This document shows, piece by piece, positions 10,891 to 25,800 of a DNA stretch of 64,000 nt; position 1 is the first letter of the stretch, and each line of letters begins with the position of its first letter. Source of the DNA: Channallabes apus (taxonomy: Eukaryota; Chordata; Actinopteri; Siluriformes; Clariidae). A program made the translations under genes and the position numbers. The stretch covers positions 46,541,559 through 46,605,558 of the forward strand of contig CM060111.1 in NCBI GenBank assembly GCA_030522415.1, in the 5' to 3' direction. The notes below the pieces were generated by a model. The model had not been told where the DNA came from, made no database searches, and was given only the letters and a program-made list of their open reading frames with translations.

Positions 10891-13800
10891 CATTTAGCTC
10901 CACATCATTATGCTTCTTCTTCTCATCTTTCTGCTCCATGTTCCTGTACACTCTGCGGCACTACCACATGTCTGGAGTTTGTTCCACGTGTCTGTAGTTT
11001 GTACCACGCGTCTGGAGTTTCTACCACGGGTCTGGAGTTTCTACCACGGGTCTGGAGTTTCTACCACGGGTCTGGAGTTTCTACCACGCGTCTGGAGATT
11101 GTACCACGCGTCTGGAGATTGTACCACGCGTCTGTAGTTTGTACCACGCGTCTGTAGTTTGTACCACGCGTCTGTAGTTTGTACCCCGCATCTGTAGTTT
11201 CTACCACGCGTCTGGAGTTTGTACCACAGGTCTGCAGTTTCTACTACAGGTCTGAAGTTTGTACCACACATCTGGAGTTTGTACCACGCGTCTGGACTTT
11301 GTACCACGCGTCTGGAGTTTATACCACGCGTCTGTACTTTGTACCACGCGTCTGTAGTTTGTACCACGCGTCTGGAGTTTGTACCACGCGCCTGGAGTTT
11401 ATACCACGCGTCTGGAGTTTATACCACGCGTCTGGAGTTTGTACCACGCGTGTGGAGTTTGTACCACGCGTCTGGAGTTTGTTCCACGCGTCTGGAGTTT
11501 ATACCACGCGTCTGGAGTTTATACCACGCGTCTGTACTTTGTACCACGCGTCTGTAGTTTGTACCACGCGTCTGTAATTTGTACCACGCGTCTGGAGTTT
11601 ATACCACGCGTCTGGAGTTTGTACCACGCGTCTGGAGTTTGTACCACGCGTCTGGAGTTTATACCACGCGTCTGTACTTTGTACCACGCGTCTGTAGTTT
11701 GTACCACGCGTCTGGAGTTTGTACCACGCGTCTGGAGTTTATACCACGCGTCTGGAGTTTGTACCACGCGTGTGGAGTTTGTACCACGCGTGTGGAGTTT
11801 GTTCCACGCGTCTGGAGTTTGTTCCACGCGTCTGGAGTTTGTTCCACGCGTCTGGAGTTTGTACCACGCGTCTGTAGTTTGTACCACAGGTCTGCAGTTT
11901 CTACTACAGGTCTGAAGTCTGTACCAGAAGTCTGGAGTTTGTACCACACGTCTGGAGTTTGTACCACGTGTGTGGAGTTTGTACCATGTGTGTGGAGTTT
12001 GTACCACAGGTCTGGAGTTTGTACCACGCGTCTGGAGTTTGTACCACGCGTCTGGAGTTTATACCACGCGTCTGTACTTTGTACCACGCGTCTGTACTTT
12101 GTACCACGCGTCTGTACTTTGTACCACGCGTCTGTACTTTGTACCACGCGTCTGTAGTTTGTACCACGCGTCTGTAGTTTGTACCACGCGTGTGGAGTTT
12201 GTACCACGCGTCTGGAGTTTGTACCACGCGTCTGGAGTTTGTACCACGCGTCTGTAGTTTGTACCACGCGTCTGTAGTTTGTACCACGCGTCTGTAGTTT
12301 GTACCACGCGTGTGGAGTTTGTACCACGCGTCTGGAGTTTGTACCACGCGTCTGGAGTTTGTACCACGTGTCTGGAGTTTGTACCATGTGTTTGTAATTT
12401 GGCTGCTTCATAAACTTGCCTGTAATTTAAAACAGTTTCAGATAAAAGTGTGAACGTTTTTCAGCATTGAAACAAACTGACTCCATGTTAGAGAGGTTAA
12501 TTTCACACTGCCAGCTCATGATGTCAAATTGGTGGCCAACCAATCAGCAGCGTCGCTTCGTCTCACGCCACTCTGTTAAACTGCACATTCGTTACAATTC
12601 TCACACTCTCTTACTTTCTTTGTAATTTCCCACTTTTTTCTTTATTCTGTATTTTGGTTTATTTATCTTTTCTTTCTCTTTATGTCCTTCCTTTCTTTTT
12701 TCTATTTATCATTTCGATATTTTTTCTTTCCTTCCCACCTTTCCTTTTTTCCTGCATTCAATCCATATTTCTTTTCTTCTTTTATGCTTTTCCTTTGCAT
12801 TTTAAGACGGGTTTTTTTTAGTTGTCTGTTCTTTTTTCTGCTTTTATTTTACTTAGTCTTACTTTTCTTCCTGTAACACTGGAGTTTGAGTTTGGAGCAA
12901 TTTGTGGCCAGGGATGAGGGCGCCGTAGGTGATGAAGAGTGTGAGATGGAATTTGTAAAGTTCCTGAGGTGGGGTTTAGGAGGACATGACTCGGGCAAGG
13001 GACCAGAAGTCACTGTCCTACAGAAAGACACATGAGAGGAGGGTTAGATTCTGTTCTTCAGTTTGACTTTGAAGGGACGGATGAATGATTGACGTAACAT
13101 TTGGTGAGGCAGTTATAACCCCAGGCCTCTTGTGAAGAGCCAGACATTCTCTCCAGCCTGTAACCTTGGAGTGTCCTGTGTGTAATGAGCAACTTGAAGC
13201 TTCGGACATTGTGAATTTTGTTTACGTTTGGTGTCTGCAGTCTCCGACATTGTTTCAGTCTGCTGGAGAGCCTCCTCAAAAGTCGGAGCTCCTTTCCAGA
13301 GGAATGACTGACTCATACCCTACAGCACAGTGGGTAGGGGTTAATGGGTGACACAGAATATTGTGTGTACTCAGTTCAGGGTTTATTTGACCATTTTGAA
13401 ATGATATCCATGAAATGATATCCATGATGTCCTTAGGACATACCCAGTTCCTAGTTAACCTCTCCACCTTATCATTCATCTGTGGATGTAACCATGGTAG
13501 TAACCAATAACTCATAGTAATTCCCAGGATTTTCTATCTTCCCACATAGAAGTGAACTGAGACCCATGGTCTAATGCAATGTCCTGTGGGATACCACAGT
13601 GCTGAGTAGCCTGGAATTCAGTGATGAGGATTTTTAACGGGAGCAAACAACATGCCTTAGATTTGGTCTGTGACCACTAGGGCTGCAACAACTAATCGAT
13701 AAAATCGATAATTATCGATAATGAAATTCGTTGTCAACGAATGCCATTATCGATTAGTTGGGCTGCTCACGTCATTGAGGCGCGCGACCACAAGATGCAC

Positions 13801-15144
13801 AAATACACACACAGATACACAGCCGCTCGCGCAATGGAGGATACACAAGCGTTTGCAGGAAAAAGCGCACGGCCCAAGTCATCCAAGGTATGGGAGCAAT
13901 TTATATTAAACACCTCTTATCGGGCGTTAAAATCGACCGTTTTTCTGCCGGTCGTAGTGTCCGGTGAGCGCGGATGAAGTGCCGAGGGTTTTCTACACAT
14001 AGGAGTCAGTGAGAGAGTTCACACGGGCTTTGGTGACGTGTAAACACACACGTCACAAACACACGTCACCACTCTCACCGGCTGCGCGGTTATACAGGGT
14101 AAAAAAAAAAAACGTTGCATGCAGCTTTTTCTTTGCGTTCAAATACCAACGAACGCAAGGAAAACACTTCTAGTGCGTTTTCTTCACGTTCATTTTACAT
14201 TTCGGAGGACCGGATATATCCCATGATCCTACGCTGTACTGTACAGAGGGGAAAAGGGCAAAATAAACAGAGTGAACTAGGGCTGCAACAACTAATCGAT
14301 AAAATCGATAATTATCGATAATGAAATTCGTTGTCAACGAATGCCGTTATCGATTAGTTGGGCTGCTCACGTTATTGAGGAGTGCGACCACAAGATGCAC
14401 AAATACACACACAGATACACAGCCGCTTGCGCAATGGAGGTTACAGAAGCGTTTGCAGGAAAAAGCGCGCCCCAAGTCCTCCAAGGTACAGGAGCAATTT
14501 ACATTAAACACCTCTTATCGGGCGTTAAAATCGACCGTTTTTCTGCCGGTCGTAGTGTCCGGTGAGCGCGGATGAAGTGCCGAGGGATTTCTACACATAC
14601 ATAGGAGTCAGTGAGAGTTCACACGGGCTTTGGTGACGTCACCAAAGCCCGCGTGAACACACTCACCGGCTGCGCGGTTATACAGGGTAAAAAAAAACGT
14701 TGCATGCAGCTTTTTCTTTGCGTTCAAATACCAACGAACACGAGGAAAACACTTCTAGTGCGTTTTCTTCACGTTCATTTTACACTTCGGAGGACCGGAT
14801 CATATATCCCATCATCCTACACGCTATACAGAGGGAAATGCAGGAAAAAGGGCAAAATAAACAGAGTGAACCCAGTAGCGGGGAGTTTTTTTTTTTCTCT
14901 CCCCACGTCGCCGTATTACGAGAATGTCTAGTATTTATTTTATTATTTTTTTTATTGAGACAAAAAAAAAAGGATAAAATACACGAGAGGATCGAAATAA
15001 TGTATAAACCGTGAAAAGGATCTAGTAGACACTTCAATTAAAAATATCATAATTTAGAAGTCTTCTTCTTCTTATTAAGTTGAATTAATTTAAGAGAATT
15101 TAAAATTTAAGTCATTCTTAACAACTGAATGTATTTTTGTTTTG

Positions 15145-15175
<31 letters not shown>

Positions 15176-15940
15176 CTGTAAACTTGCCATCTGCAATTAT
15201 TGTTAAAAACAAAAATGTTGATTTACATAAAATAAGGTTTAAATGTCAAAATTAAAGATAATTAAACTATGTGCTATTGCATTTTTTAAAGTTTACTTTT
15301 ATACATAAATAATACCCTGATTTATGGTTTTATATAGTTAAGCAAAACATCAAATTAAAGCGTCTAGCTTTTATCCGATAAAAGTCTAGGTTTTATCCGA
15401 TTTAATCGATATACGTACGTATGTATGTATGTATACAGATGGCAAGTTGACAGTGTTTTATTTATATATATAAATATAACAGTCAATTTGCCATCTGCAA
15501 TTATTGTTAAAAACAAAACAAATGTTGGTATGGTTTTATATATAATTATAAGCAAAACAGCAAATTAAAGAAGCGCTTAGCTTTATCCGATTAATCGATT
15601 AATCGAAACAATAATCGGGCAACTAATCGATTATCAAAATAATCGTTAGTTGCAGCCCTAGAGTGAACCCAGTAGCGGCGAGTTTTTTTCTCTCTCCCCA
15701 CATCGCCGTATTACGAGAATGTCTAGTATTTATTTTATTATTTTTTTTATTGAGACAAAAAAAAAGGATAAAATACACGAGAGGATCGAAATAATGTATA
15801 AACCGTGAAAAGGATGTAGTAGACACTTCAATTAAAAATATCATAATCTAGAAGTCTATTCTTATTATTATTAAGTTAAATTAATTTAAGAGAATTAAAA
15901 ATTTAAGTCATTCTTAACAACTCAATGTATTTTTGTTTTA

Positions 15941-15990
<50 letters not shown>

Positions 15991-16885
15991 TGTAAACTTG
16001 CCATCTGCAATTATTGTTAAAAACAAAAATGTTGATTTACATAAAATAAGGTTTAAATGTCAAAATTAAAGATAATTAAACTCTATGTGGCTATTGCATT
16101 TTTTAAAGTTTACTTTTATACATAAATAATACCCTGATTTATGGTTTTATATAGTTAAGCAAAACATCAAATTAAAGCATCTAGCTTTTATCCGATAAAA
16201 GTCTAGGTTTTATCCGATTTAATCGATATACGTACGTATGTGTGTATGTATACAGATGGCAAGTTGACAGTGTTTTATTTATATATATAAATATAACAGT
16301 CAACTTGCAATCTGCAATTGTTGTTAAAAACAAAACAATTGTTGGTATGGTTTTATATATAATTATAAGCAAAACATCAAAGTAAAGAAGCGCTTAGCTT
16401 TATCCGATTAATCGATTAATCGAAACAATAATCGGCCAACTAATCGATTATCAAAACAATCGTTAGTTGCAGCCCTAATGACCACCATTATAGTAAAATA
16501 GTGTAGTGATAAACCCTTGGAAGGTGGTGGTATCGGTTTCCACATTAAGGGGATGACCAAGCAGGTAAGTGGTGGCACGGGTGCTACAGAAACATATTTC
16601 TTGACTTGGGTTACTCCCCCGTAACTGTCTTGAATAAGCTGTGCAGTGTGTGGGAGTGACACCTGGATGCCCTGAGGCCAAGGTACTGTCTCATATGGGT
16701 AATCAGTCATAAAGATATTTATTTATTTTTACTTTACAGCAGTGATTCCGTTAGTGCGTCGCTCAATCGAGTGCCATTAGAGAGATTTCTTGTTTCTGTT
16801 GTGTGTGCGCGTGTGTGAAAAGAGTGCAGGAAGGGTAACAGTGTAAGACGAGAAGGGGGAGAGGGGGAGGGGCTCCTTACTTTAG

Positions 16886-16929
<44 letters not shown>

Positions 16930-17340
16930 CGCCTGCACGAACAAACGGAAACACTTATCTGCCAGGATTTTTTTTACCGTTTTTAAAGGTAAACTGCAGT
17001 TTAATTTGTTTTATTTTTACTTTATATTTTGTGTTAATTATTTTTATGTATTTATTTTTTTGGGGCTGTGGAACGAATAATTTGAGTTTCCATTATTTCT
17101 TATGGGAAAATTTGATTTGGTTTATGAGTGTTTTTTTTTAAATACAAGCCAGAGTCCATAACGAATTATGCTCATAATTAGGGCTGCACGATATATCGAA
17201 AAAATATCGTTATCGCGATAATGGCATGCACGATAACCATATCGCAAGGAGTTGCGATAAATACTTTATTTGCCAAGCATTTGTGTGTCCAAATTTGACC
17301 AATCAGATGGGCCCTTACTATGTTTATACCCGCTTATATC

Positions 17341-17404
<64 letters not shown>

Positions 17405-18949
17405 ATCTTTATAATTCATTCTGTCGCGAACTAAGCCCGGATGATCAGAAGACTTAGTGATTAGCCGTTAGCCTTTTGTAGCGTGGACGGTAAACCCAAA
17501 CGCGGAAGCAAGCGAGTCGGCAGGATAACCACGCGAATTAGTCACAGGACTCTCACAGAAGGGGAGCAACGGAAACACACACATTTAACCCGTGTCCTAT
17601 AAACACACACTCGAATCAGAAAGTAAACAATCTGCACCGACATGCGTGAACTCAGTGACTGAGCTCTATGCGGTGGTTTGTTTACTCCTCTTATACTTCC
17701 GGGTTCGCGCCCACATTACTTCCGGGTCCTAGTGCCGGTCGCGGAGCGAGTGTGTGTGTGCGTGCGTGTATGTGTGTACGTGCGTGTGTGTGTGTGCGTG
17801 CGTGCGTGCTCGTGCGTGCGTGCGTGCTCGTGCGTGCGTGTGTGTGTGTGTGACAAATAGTATTTTTATTTTTTTTTGTTTAATAATATTTATTTTTATT
17901 TAAAAAAACAGGCAAGCCAAAGAGAATATTTAGTTTAAAAGATGCTCTTGTTTTAAGACACTATTGATGAGTGTCTGGTTACATGTAAATATAAAGTCAT
18001 GTTTGAAAGTAATTAATATTGTGTTGGCAGGTTTATAACTCCTCCAATCTCCTTTTTGGTTTCCTCTAAACCTCCTGCCGATATATTCACCATCTCTCCT
18101 CTGAACATGTCCAAACCACCTCTGAGAGATCCGGACATCCTGATGGGATGGAGGGTTCATGGTTGAAAGATGGGCTTGCCTGGTTCTTAAAGTTAAGTTC
18201 CAAGGCAACAAATTTCCTTTACACTTGTCTGGTTTGGCATCGTATTTCTCCAGGAAAGTGCTAGCTGTGTCGAGTGGAGTGAATTACTATAGAAGACGCA
18301 GACGTGAGTTACATAATCTCACACTGATGATCTCTTAGTAGCTTCACCTGTTCAGAGACCGCTTTGTGTGAAGCTTGAGTTTGTGCTGAATCAGTGCTTG
18401 ATGTTTTCTGGCTGTATCCCTCTGATGGTGAGGTTGTGTGTCGTGGTCAGGAGGTCAGAACACACAGAGACAGATATATATTCAGGACACGGAGTGACAC
18501 AGAAATGAAAAAAAGAATAGTTCTTTGGCTCAAGTCGATATTGAGATCATTGAAAAGCAGAAGAGCTTGAAAATCCATCTTTTTCTATCGCTTGTCATGT
18601 GTCAGGGTACAAGGCCTGAATGGGGGGTGCCAAAACATTTCAGGGCAGAAGCACATGCACACACACTCTGAGAAAATTGGAAACAGCAATCAGCCGACTC
18701 TACAGCTGCACTCTTTGGACTGTGGGGGGAAACCGAAGGCGGGACTCAGGTTTGGCTTTGATTTGAATAAATATTTCTTCTAAAAAGAGGTGTGTGGACT
18801 TGTCAGGCTTTTTGGATCTCCTTCTCCAGATGTTGTGGAATAACAATGTGGGTGTGACACTTCCTGTTTTTTTTGTCTTCCTTCCTCTCTCTCACTCTCC
18901 CCTGGGGCCAACAACCAGCAAATGTTTTTCTCACATTTAGTTTGTTGCA

Positions 18950-18992
<43 letters not shown>

Positions 18993-19330
18993 GAGTCCCA
19001 TCTGAACATCTGAACTGACTAAACAGTAAATTCTGCCCTGTAGAGAGCATGACGAGATGTACTTTAGCTGGTGTAATAACTAACGTGTGAAGGACAGAAC
19101 GCAGGCCGTGACGTAGAGAAGATCAGATGTTGAGAGATTTATCCCACTGTGAGGCAGGCACGACTCATAACACACCGCTCTTTACACCGGAGGTTTGCTT
19201 GGAAACAGATATGACTGTATAGTTTAGATGATGATTAATGAGTCGAGGATTTCTTTATGTTTTTGAACGCTAGTCTGGAATCTGTGTGATCAGGTGGAAC
19301 AATGTGCCGTTCACAGACGTCAGGCATCTG

Positions 19331-19397
<67 letters not shown>

Positions 19398-19641
19398 CTG
19401 AAATAGTGTACACTGTGCACTCCCATGTCTGTAACGCAATTTTGTTAAACTTCACAGTTTTTACAGACAGTTTTCCCGCTGTTTCCTCCAGGTTCATTTC
19501 CTGTAACTGCTTGATTTTTTTTTCTCCTCGTGTCTCTGAGTCACAGACGAGGTCATAAGTTATGAACGCTGCAGCAATCTGTGGCAGTGAGACTGGAGAT
19601 AAATGGGACAAATTAGAGCTCGTTATGGTTGTACCATTAAT

Positions 19642-19680
<39 letters not shown>

Positions 19681-19786
19681 GGGAACAGATCAGAACCTTT
19701 TTAATGTTTCTGTGGAAATTCGCTCAGACGTTATGACTGATGCGGCTCCAGACTGCTGTTAAAGCATGCGTGGATCAATAACACTA

Positions 19787-19817
<31 letters not shown>

Positions 19818-22800
19818 CATTACGGATGCTCTGAAAAACCCTCTAAGTACCCACAATGCCCTGCTCTATTTGCGGGAGTGGGAGGTGGGGGGGCAAAGTA
19901 ATGGAGAGAGATGGAGAGTGAGACAGAGAGACAGACAGATAGCGTGCGACAGTTCAGTACACTTTGCATGTTTTCAAACCTTAAGTATCACAAGCTATAA
20001 ATATTCATGAGTACGCAAATTCGGAAAGCTCCCCCACATCCTCCCACAGTCTTGACTAGCCTAAGTACACAACATTCCACATTAGCAACATCAGTTAAGT
20101 TAGCTAGCTTGTTAGCGTAGCATGCTGGTTCATAGCTTGAATGTCATGTGACATTATGTTATTGTAACACATGTACGGTTAACTTGTATGTAGCTCCGCC
20201 CCCAAATCATTTTTACTGCCAAAGTTGGTTTTGAAAGTTGAAAACTTTAGTTTTTATTTTACTTAACTTTATTTATTCGACTCTGACGCAAATGCTAATC
20301 TGAACCAGTTATAGCTATTAAGGACTAGCGCTAACCGTTTTTTTTTTATTTTTTTTATCACTTTGACTCTCCAATTGTTACTATATGAAAATTACATGAT
20401 GTTCCTACCTCTAGCTGATGCCGTTGATTTCACTTCAGTAGTTTTCCTAGATTGATGCTAATAAACAGCCGAGTTGGCTCGTGTGAGAGGAGAAGATCAC
20501 CGTCAGTCTGCTCAAGCTCAGAACGAAGCACTGTAGAGTTCATCAGGAAATATACCAAGTCTGATTTACTTGGAATACCACCCCCACGCACACACACCCG
20601 AACACACACACACACATTGCAGGTCTGTGCTTGACTAATGTACAGTATATAAGGTCTTATCTGATCCATGCTGAGTCTTAAAGTTTCCTCAAGTTCATAA
20701 ATAAGATAAGCACTAAGACACTCTGGGTGAGTATTCGTAGATCAGAGTGTGAAAAACATAAAGTGACCCAGGATATCACCGGGTTAAGCAGATGAACAGA
20801 TTAAACATCTTTTTTAATCACTTCTCCTGTTGTTTGTTCCTTCTGCATTAGTAACACTGTCATGTTTATTGCGAAATTGAGAAAGATCTCAAGAAATTTC
20901 TTCTCTCTCCACATATCTACATAATATCTACATACGAAGAATAAAAAGCCAGTTTCTCTAAAAGTCAGTTCCTACCTCGACTCTCTCCTCGCAGTGTCTG
21001 GATCTCATGCCAGATTTCCAGAGTGTGTTTTAAATTTCTGATCCCTGCACAAACTCGGGGTTGGTCTTTACGGGTGATGTGATGGAGTGTGTGGCGCGCA
21101 CAGAGATGCCAAGACAAGTCAGAGCAAAGCACTTCTGTATTCACACCCGACCATTGAACACAAACCGTTCACTACCTTTTGCAGGTTCACTACCTGCAAA
21201 TGGTCATGCCAAACAAGTTCAGAGATTTCCAGGGAAGTTTGGTGAGCTCTTGATAGGTTTGGACATGGAATACTCTTATTTTATGAAAAAACAAGGACTT
21301 CATGTTCGTGTTTTATGAGCAGCTGTGCTGAGTGACGAGAATGTATCTCACGACACAAGAAGCAAGACGCATGAAAAACTTAATATGCATGTACAGCATT
21401 GACCAGTTAACGCCGTAACTAGCGCCTCACTGATGTGCTACACTGCGTTGTTGCTGGAGCGCCCTCTTCATGCTTGTGCTATGACCACGGCCATATAACG
21501 TCCTTTCAATGTTGTAGAAGTCCTTCTGGCGCTTGCCATGTTTATGGCGTGCATGCAGATGTCTATGTCATGTTCAGAGAATTTAATACAACACTTAGTG
21601 ATGAAAAGCACTGGGCGTGTCTCGGTATTCATACCAAACCCCCAGACGCAACGACGACGTAGTAAGTATATAATAAGCACCTGGTAATATATATACTCCA
21701 AATATTCCAAGATGGCGCCGGGGAGGTCGGCTGCCGTCACGACAGCTCCGACCACCTTTTCTTTGTTTTGTTTTTTAAGTTAGTTTTCAGTGTTTTAAAA
21801 TCGGCAAAATCACCACCATTGAGTACACCATTGAGGTATGACAGAGACACTCTTGTTTCTATTGGTATACAATGTACTCACAATTCAACGTTTTTAACTC
21901 CGGATCCGAGCTGGCCGAGTGAGATCCTGAGGGAGAACAATGGACGCGACGCGAAGCGGCGGCCCCGAGGAAAACGAGCCGGCGTCAGGAACAGGCTGAG
22001 AGCTCGTGCACACCGCACACCTCTGCCTAGTATCCTGCTCGCCAACGTCCAGTCACTGGAGAACAAACTCGATGACCTCAGGGCCAGGATAAAGTTCCAG
22101 AGAGACATTCGGGACTGCAATCTCCTCTGCTTCACCGAGACATGGCTGAACCCAGCGGTACCGGACCACACCATACAACCAGCCGAGTTCTTCTCGGTTC
22201 ACCGCATGGACAGGACGCGGGACTCGGGGAAGTCAAGGGGAGGCGGCGTGTGCTTAATGGTGAACAACAGCTGGTGCAACAGCGCGAGCGTTGTTCCTCT
22301 TACACGCTCCTGCACACCAAACCTGGAACTACTGTCCATCATGTGTCGTCCTTTTTATCTACCCCGGGATTTCACTTCGGTCATAATCAGCGCCATTTAT
22401 ATTCCACCACAAGCGGACATTGACACTGCCTTATGCGAGCTGCATGAGGCGCTCACACAGCACCAGACACAACACCGGGACGCTACGCTCATTGTGGCGG
22501 GGGATTTTAATAGTGCCAACCTCAAACGCGCAGCGCCGAACTTTCATCAGCATATCACCTGCCCCACTAGGGGCGAAAGAACACTAGATCATTGTTATAC
22601 AACGGTCAAGGACGGCTACAAGGCACAATCTCGTCCAGCGTTTGGTAAATCCGACCACGCGGCCATCTTCCTCATGCCAAAATATAAACAAAGGCTGAAA
22701 CAGGAATTTCCGGTTCAGAGGGAGGTCGCGCGCTGGACGGACCAATTGGTGGCCGCGTTACAGGACGCACTCGATGACGCAGACTGGGACATGTTCAGAA

Positions 22801-25800
22801 ACAGCTCCGATGACGACGTCAGCGTGTTTACAGAAGCGGTTGTGGGATTTATCGGGAAGCTACCAGATGATACCGTGGAGAAAAAGACTATCAGAACGTT
22901 TCCCAACCAGCAGCCGTGGGTGGATTAAACCATCCGCGACGCTCTGAGATCTCGCACCGCTGCCTACAACACGGGACTTGCGTCAGGGGACATGGAACCA
23001 TACAAGGCTGCGTCATACAACGTCCGGAAGGCGGTGAAAGTGGCGAAGCAGCGCTACAGGAGAAAGCTAGAGTCACAGCTCCAACAGAGTGACTCTAGGA
23101 GCCTGTGGCAGGGACTAAGAACAATCACGGATTATAAAGCACCAACATCCGGAATGATGAACGCGGACGCGACTCTGGCAGACGAGCTGAACACCTTCTA
23201 TGCTCGCTTCGAGGCTGCAGCTAAAGACGCTAGCGATGCTAATGCTAGCGGCGCTAATGCTAATGGCGCTAATGCTAGCGGCGCTAACGGCTGCAGACAG
23301 GAAGACACTGCCAGCACCGGGAACACGCTCATCATCACCGAGCACGACGTGAGGAGAGCCTTCAAGAGAGTGAACACCAGGAAAGCAGCAGGACCAGACG
23401 GCATCTCAGGCCGTATCCTCAGAGCCTGCGCAGACCAGCTAGCACCTGTGTTCACTGACATATTCAACATCTCTTTACCTCAGTCGGTGATCTCCACATG
23501 CTTCAAGGAGTCCATCATTGTTCCTGTCCCAAAGAAACCACATCCTGCTTCTCTCAATGACTATCGTCCTGTAGCCCTCACCTCAGTAGTGATGAAGTGT
23601 TTTGAACGCCTGGTCAAGGACTTCATCATTTCATCTCTACCAGACACACTGGACCCTCTACAGTTCGCTTACCGTCCAAATTGCTCTACTGACGATGCCA
23701 TCTCTCATCTACTCCACACATCACTTACTCACTTGGACTCTAGAAGGGGGAATTATGTTAAAATGCTCTTCATCGACTACAGCTCTGCATTCAATACCAT
23801 AATTCCCTCCACACTCACCACCAAGCTGGAGCACCTGGGACTCAGCTCATCTATGTGTCAGTGGATCTCCAACTTCCTAACGGGCAGACCACAGGCAGTA
23901 AGGATGGGCGGACATGTCTCAGCCTTCACAACTCTCAGCACTGGAGCCCCCCAGGGGTGTGTTCTGAGCCCCCTGCTGTACTCTTTGTACACATCATTAA
24001 GTTTGCTGACGACACCGTCGTGGTGGGCCTGATCTCTGATAACAACGAGACGGCCTACCTGAAGGAGATTAGGATTCTGGAGAACTGGTGCCAGAGGAAC
24101 AACCTCCTTCTAAACGTCAGTAAGACAAAGGAGTTGATAGTGGACTTCAGCACTAAGCAGGAGAGGAACTACCAGACCTCCATCATCAATGACAGCCCAG
24201 TGGAGAGCGTGGACAGCTTCAAATACCTCGGTGTTCACATCATGCAGGACCTATCATGGTCCTGTCACATCAATACCGTGGTGAAAAAGGCCCGACAGCG
24301 TCTCTACCACCTCAGGCGCTTGAGAGACTTCCGACTGCCCTCCAAGGAGCTCAGGAACTTTTACTCCTGCACCATAGAGAGCATCCTGACGGGAAACATC
24401 ACGACCTGGTTCGGGAACAGCACCATGCAGGACAGACGAGCTCTACAGAGGGTGGTGCGTTCAGCTGAGCGCATCCTCCGCACCGAGCTCCCTGACCTGC
24501 ACTCGATCTATAGCAGGAGGTGCTGGACCAAGGCCAGGAAGATCGTGAAGGACCTCAGCCATCCCAACAATGGACTGTTCTCTCTGTTGTGGTCAGGAAA
24601 GCAATTCCGCTCCCTGAAGGCCAACACAGAGAGACTGAGGAGGAGCTTCTTCCCGCAGGCGATACGGACTCTCAATCACACCACCACACAGTACTGACCC
24701 ACACATGGTTTTTACATACACTCTGGACATTCGTTTACACTATTGACCATTGCACAACTACAATTCGTGGTCAGCAAACCACTCAATCACTATCACAAGT
24801 CACTTTAAATAAATCACTTTAAGCATATTCGCACTGCACAAGACACTTTAAACATGTGGGTTGCACAACCCTGGACATTACCATTCTTTTCCTACTCATT
24901 CAGCTGCTCTTACTGTTCATATATTATTCATACTGTATATTTTCTATTTTCTATATTGTGTATTGTACAGTTATTTTATCTTATTAAATCTTTTGTCTTT
25001 AATTTTTATATTTTTATTTTATTCTTTCCTAGTTAAATTTACCCTCTATTTTATTTTTCATATTTATTTCCTATTCCAATTCATAGTCTTTTATTTTAAG
25101 GTCACGAGCAGTTGTCTAAGCATTTCATTATCGTACTGTGTATGACTGTGTATGTGACAAATAAAATTTGAATTTGAATTTGGTAAAAATGCAGGGTGAT
25201 CTGATCGGACTTAATAATAACTCCGCTCGATCTCTTCAGACCTGGCGAGAGCCTGATTATGTGCGTGAGAGGAAATGAGTGCCAACATGATAGACACTTT
25301 GGGAACCTGACTGGAATGTAGTATGAACATAATGAATGTGCATTTTACCTCTTTGTCCCCACTCCTGCTGTATTCTTCAGTATTTTTTAGGATGTCATAG
25401 GAGTTCCAGAGTGTGGAGTGTGATGAGGGAATTAGTGTGCCGAGTTCTCCATCACGTTTTTGTGGTTTATCTCCAATAATCGGTTATTAGTTTGTGGAAT
25501 CAGTATTTTTTTTCTTTTTAGCTTAGCATGTATAAAACTGTAATATGAGTCATGTGAGTAAAGACCATGTATAACTAATCACTTTTAATAACTCTTATAA
25601 ATAGTTAAACATTTCATTGTAGCATTGTGCCGTAACCAAACCCCAGCCACTGGATGCAGTGCCGGTGCCAAGCCCGAGTAACGAATGTTAAATGAATTGT
25701 TCTCATTTTTATTTTAATTGTAAAATAAACTCCACCCACTTTTACCAATACCTGCCATTTACTGTTGTTGCTGTGGTGATACAAATTCTGGTTTATTTAG

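Larger units (their letters stand above)
21711..25182 (+). mobile_element. CR1/Rex1-like LINE, copy 1 (near full length)
   Basis: Begins AAGATGGCGCCGGGGAGGTC and ends tgacaaataaaatttgaatt with a (TTTGAA)n-type tail. Order is endonuclease then reverse transcriptase. Two defects break the single frame: TAA at 22926-22928 (Lys in copy 2) and a 34-bp deletion at about 23987-23995 relative to copy 2. Superfamily (CR1/Jockey type) is from motif order and recalled similarity; the clade (Rex1/Babar versus L2) is not resolved. It sits in lrrc75b intron 3, same strand. Confidence 0.88.

Noticed and set aside
10910..12411. Many 60-250 codon open frames on both strands over the 20-bp satellite
   Set aside because: The frames follow from a stop-poor 20-bp unit read in rotating registers (60 bp = 20 codons). 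No start context, splice or family signal.
21061..21318. 85-codon plus-strand frame
   Set aside because: No recognisable domain, no splice partner, no strong composition difference from the surrounding intron.
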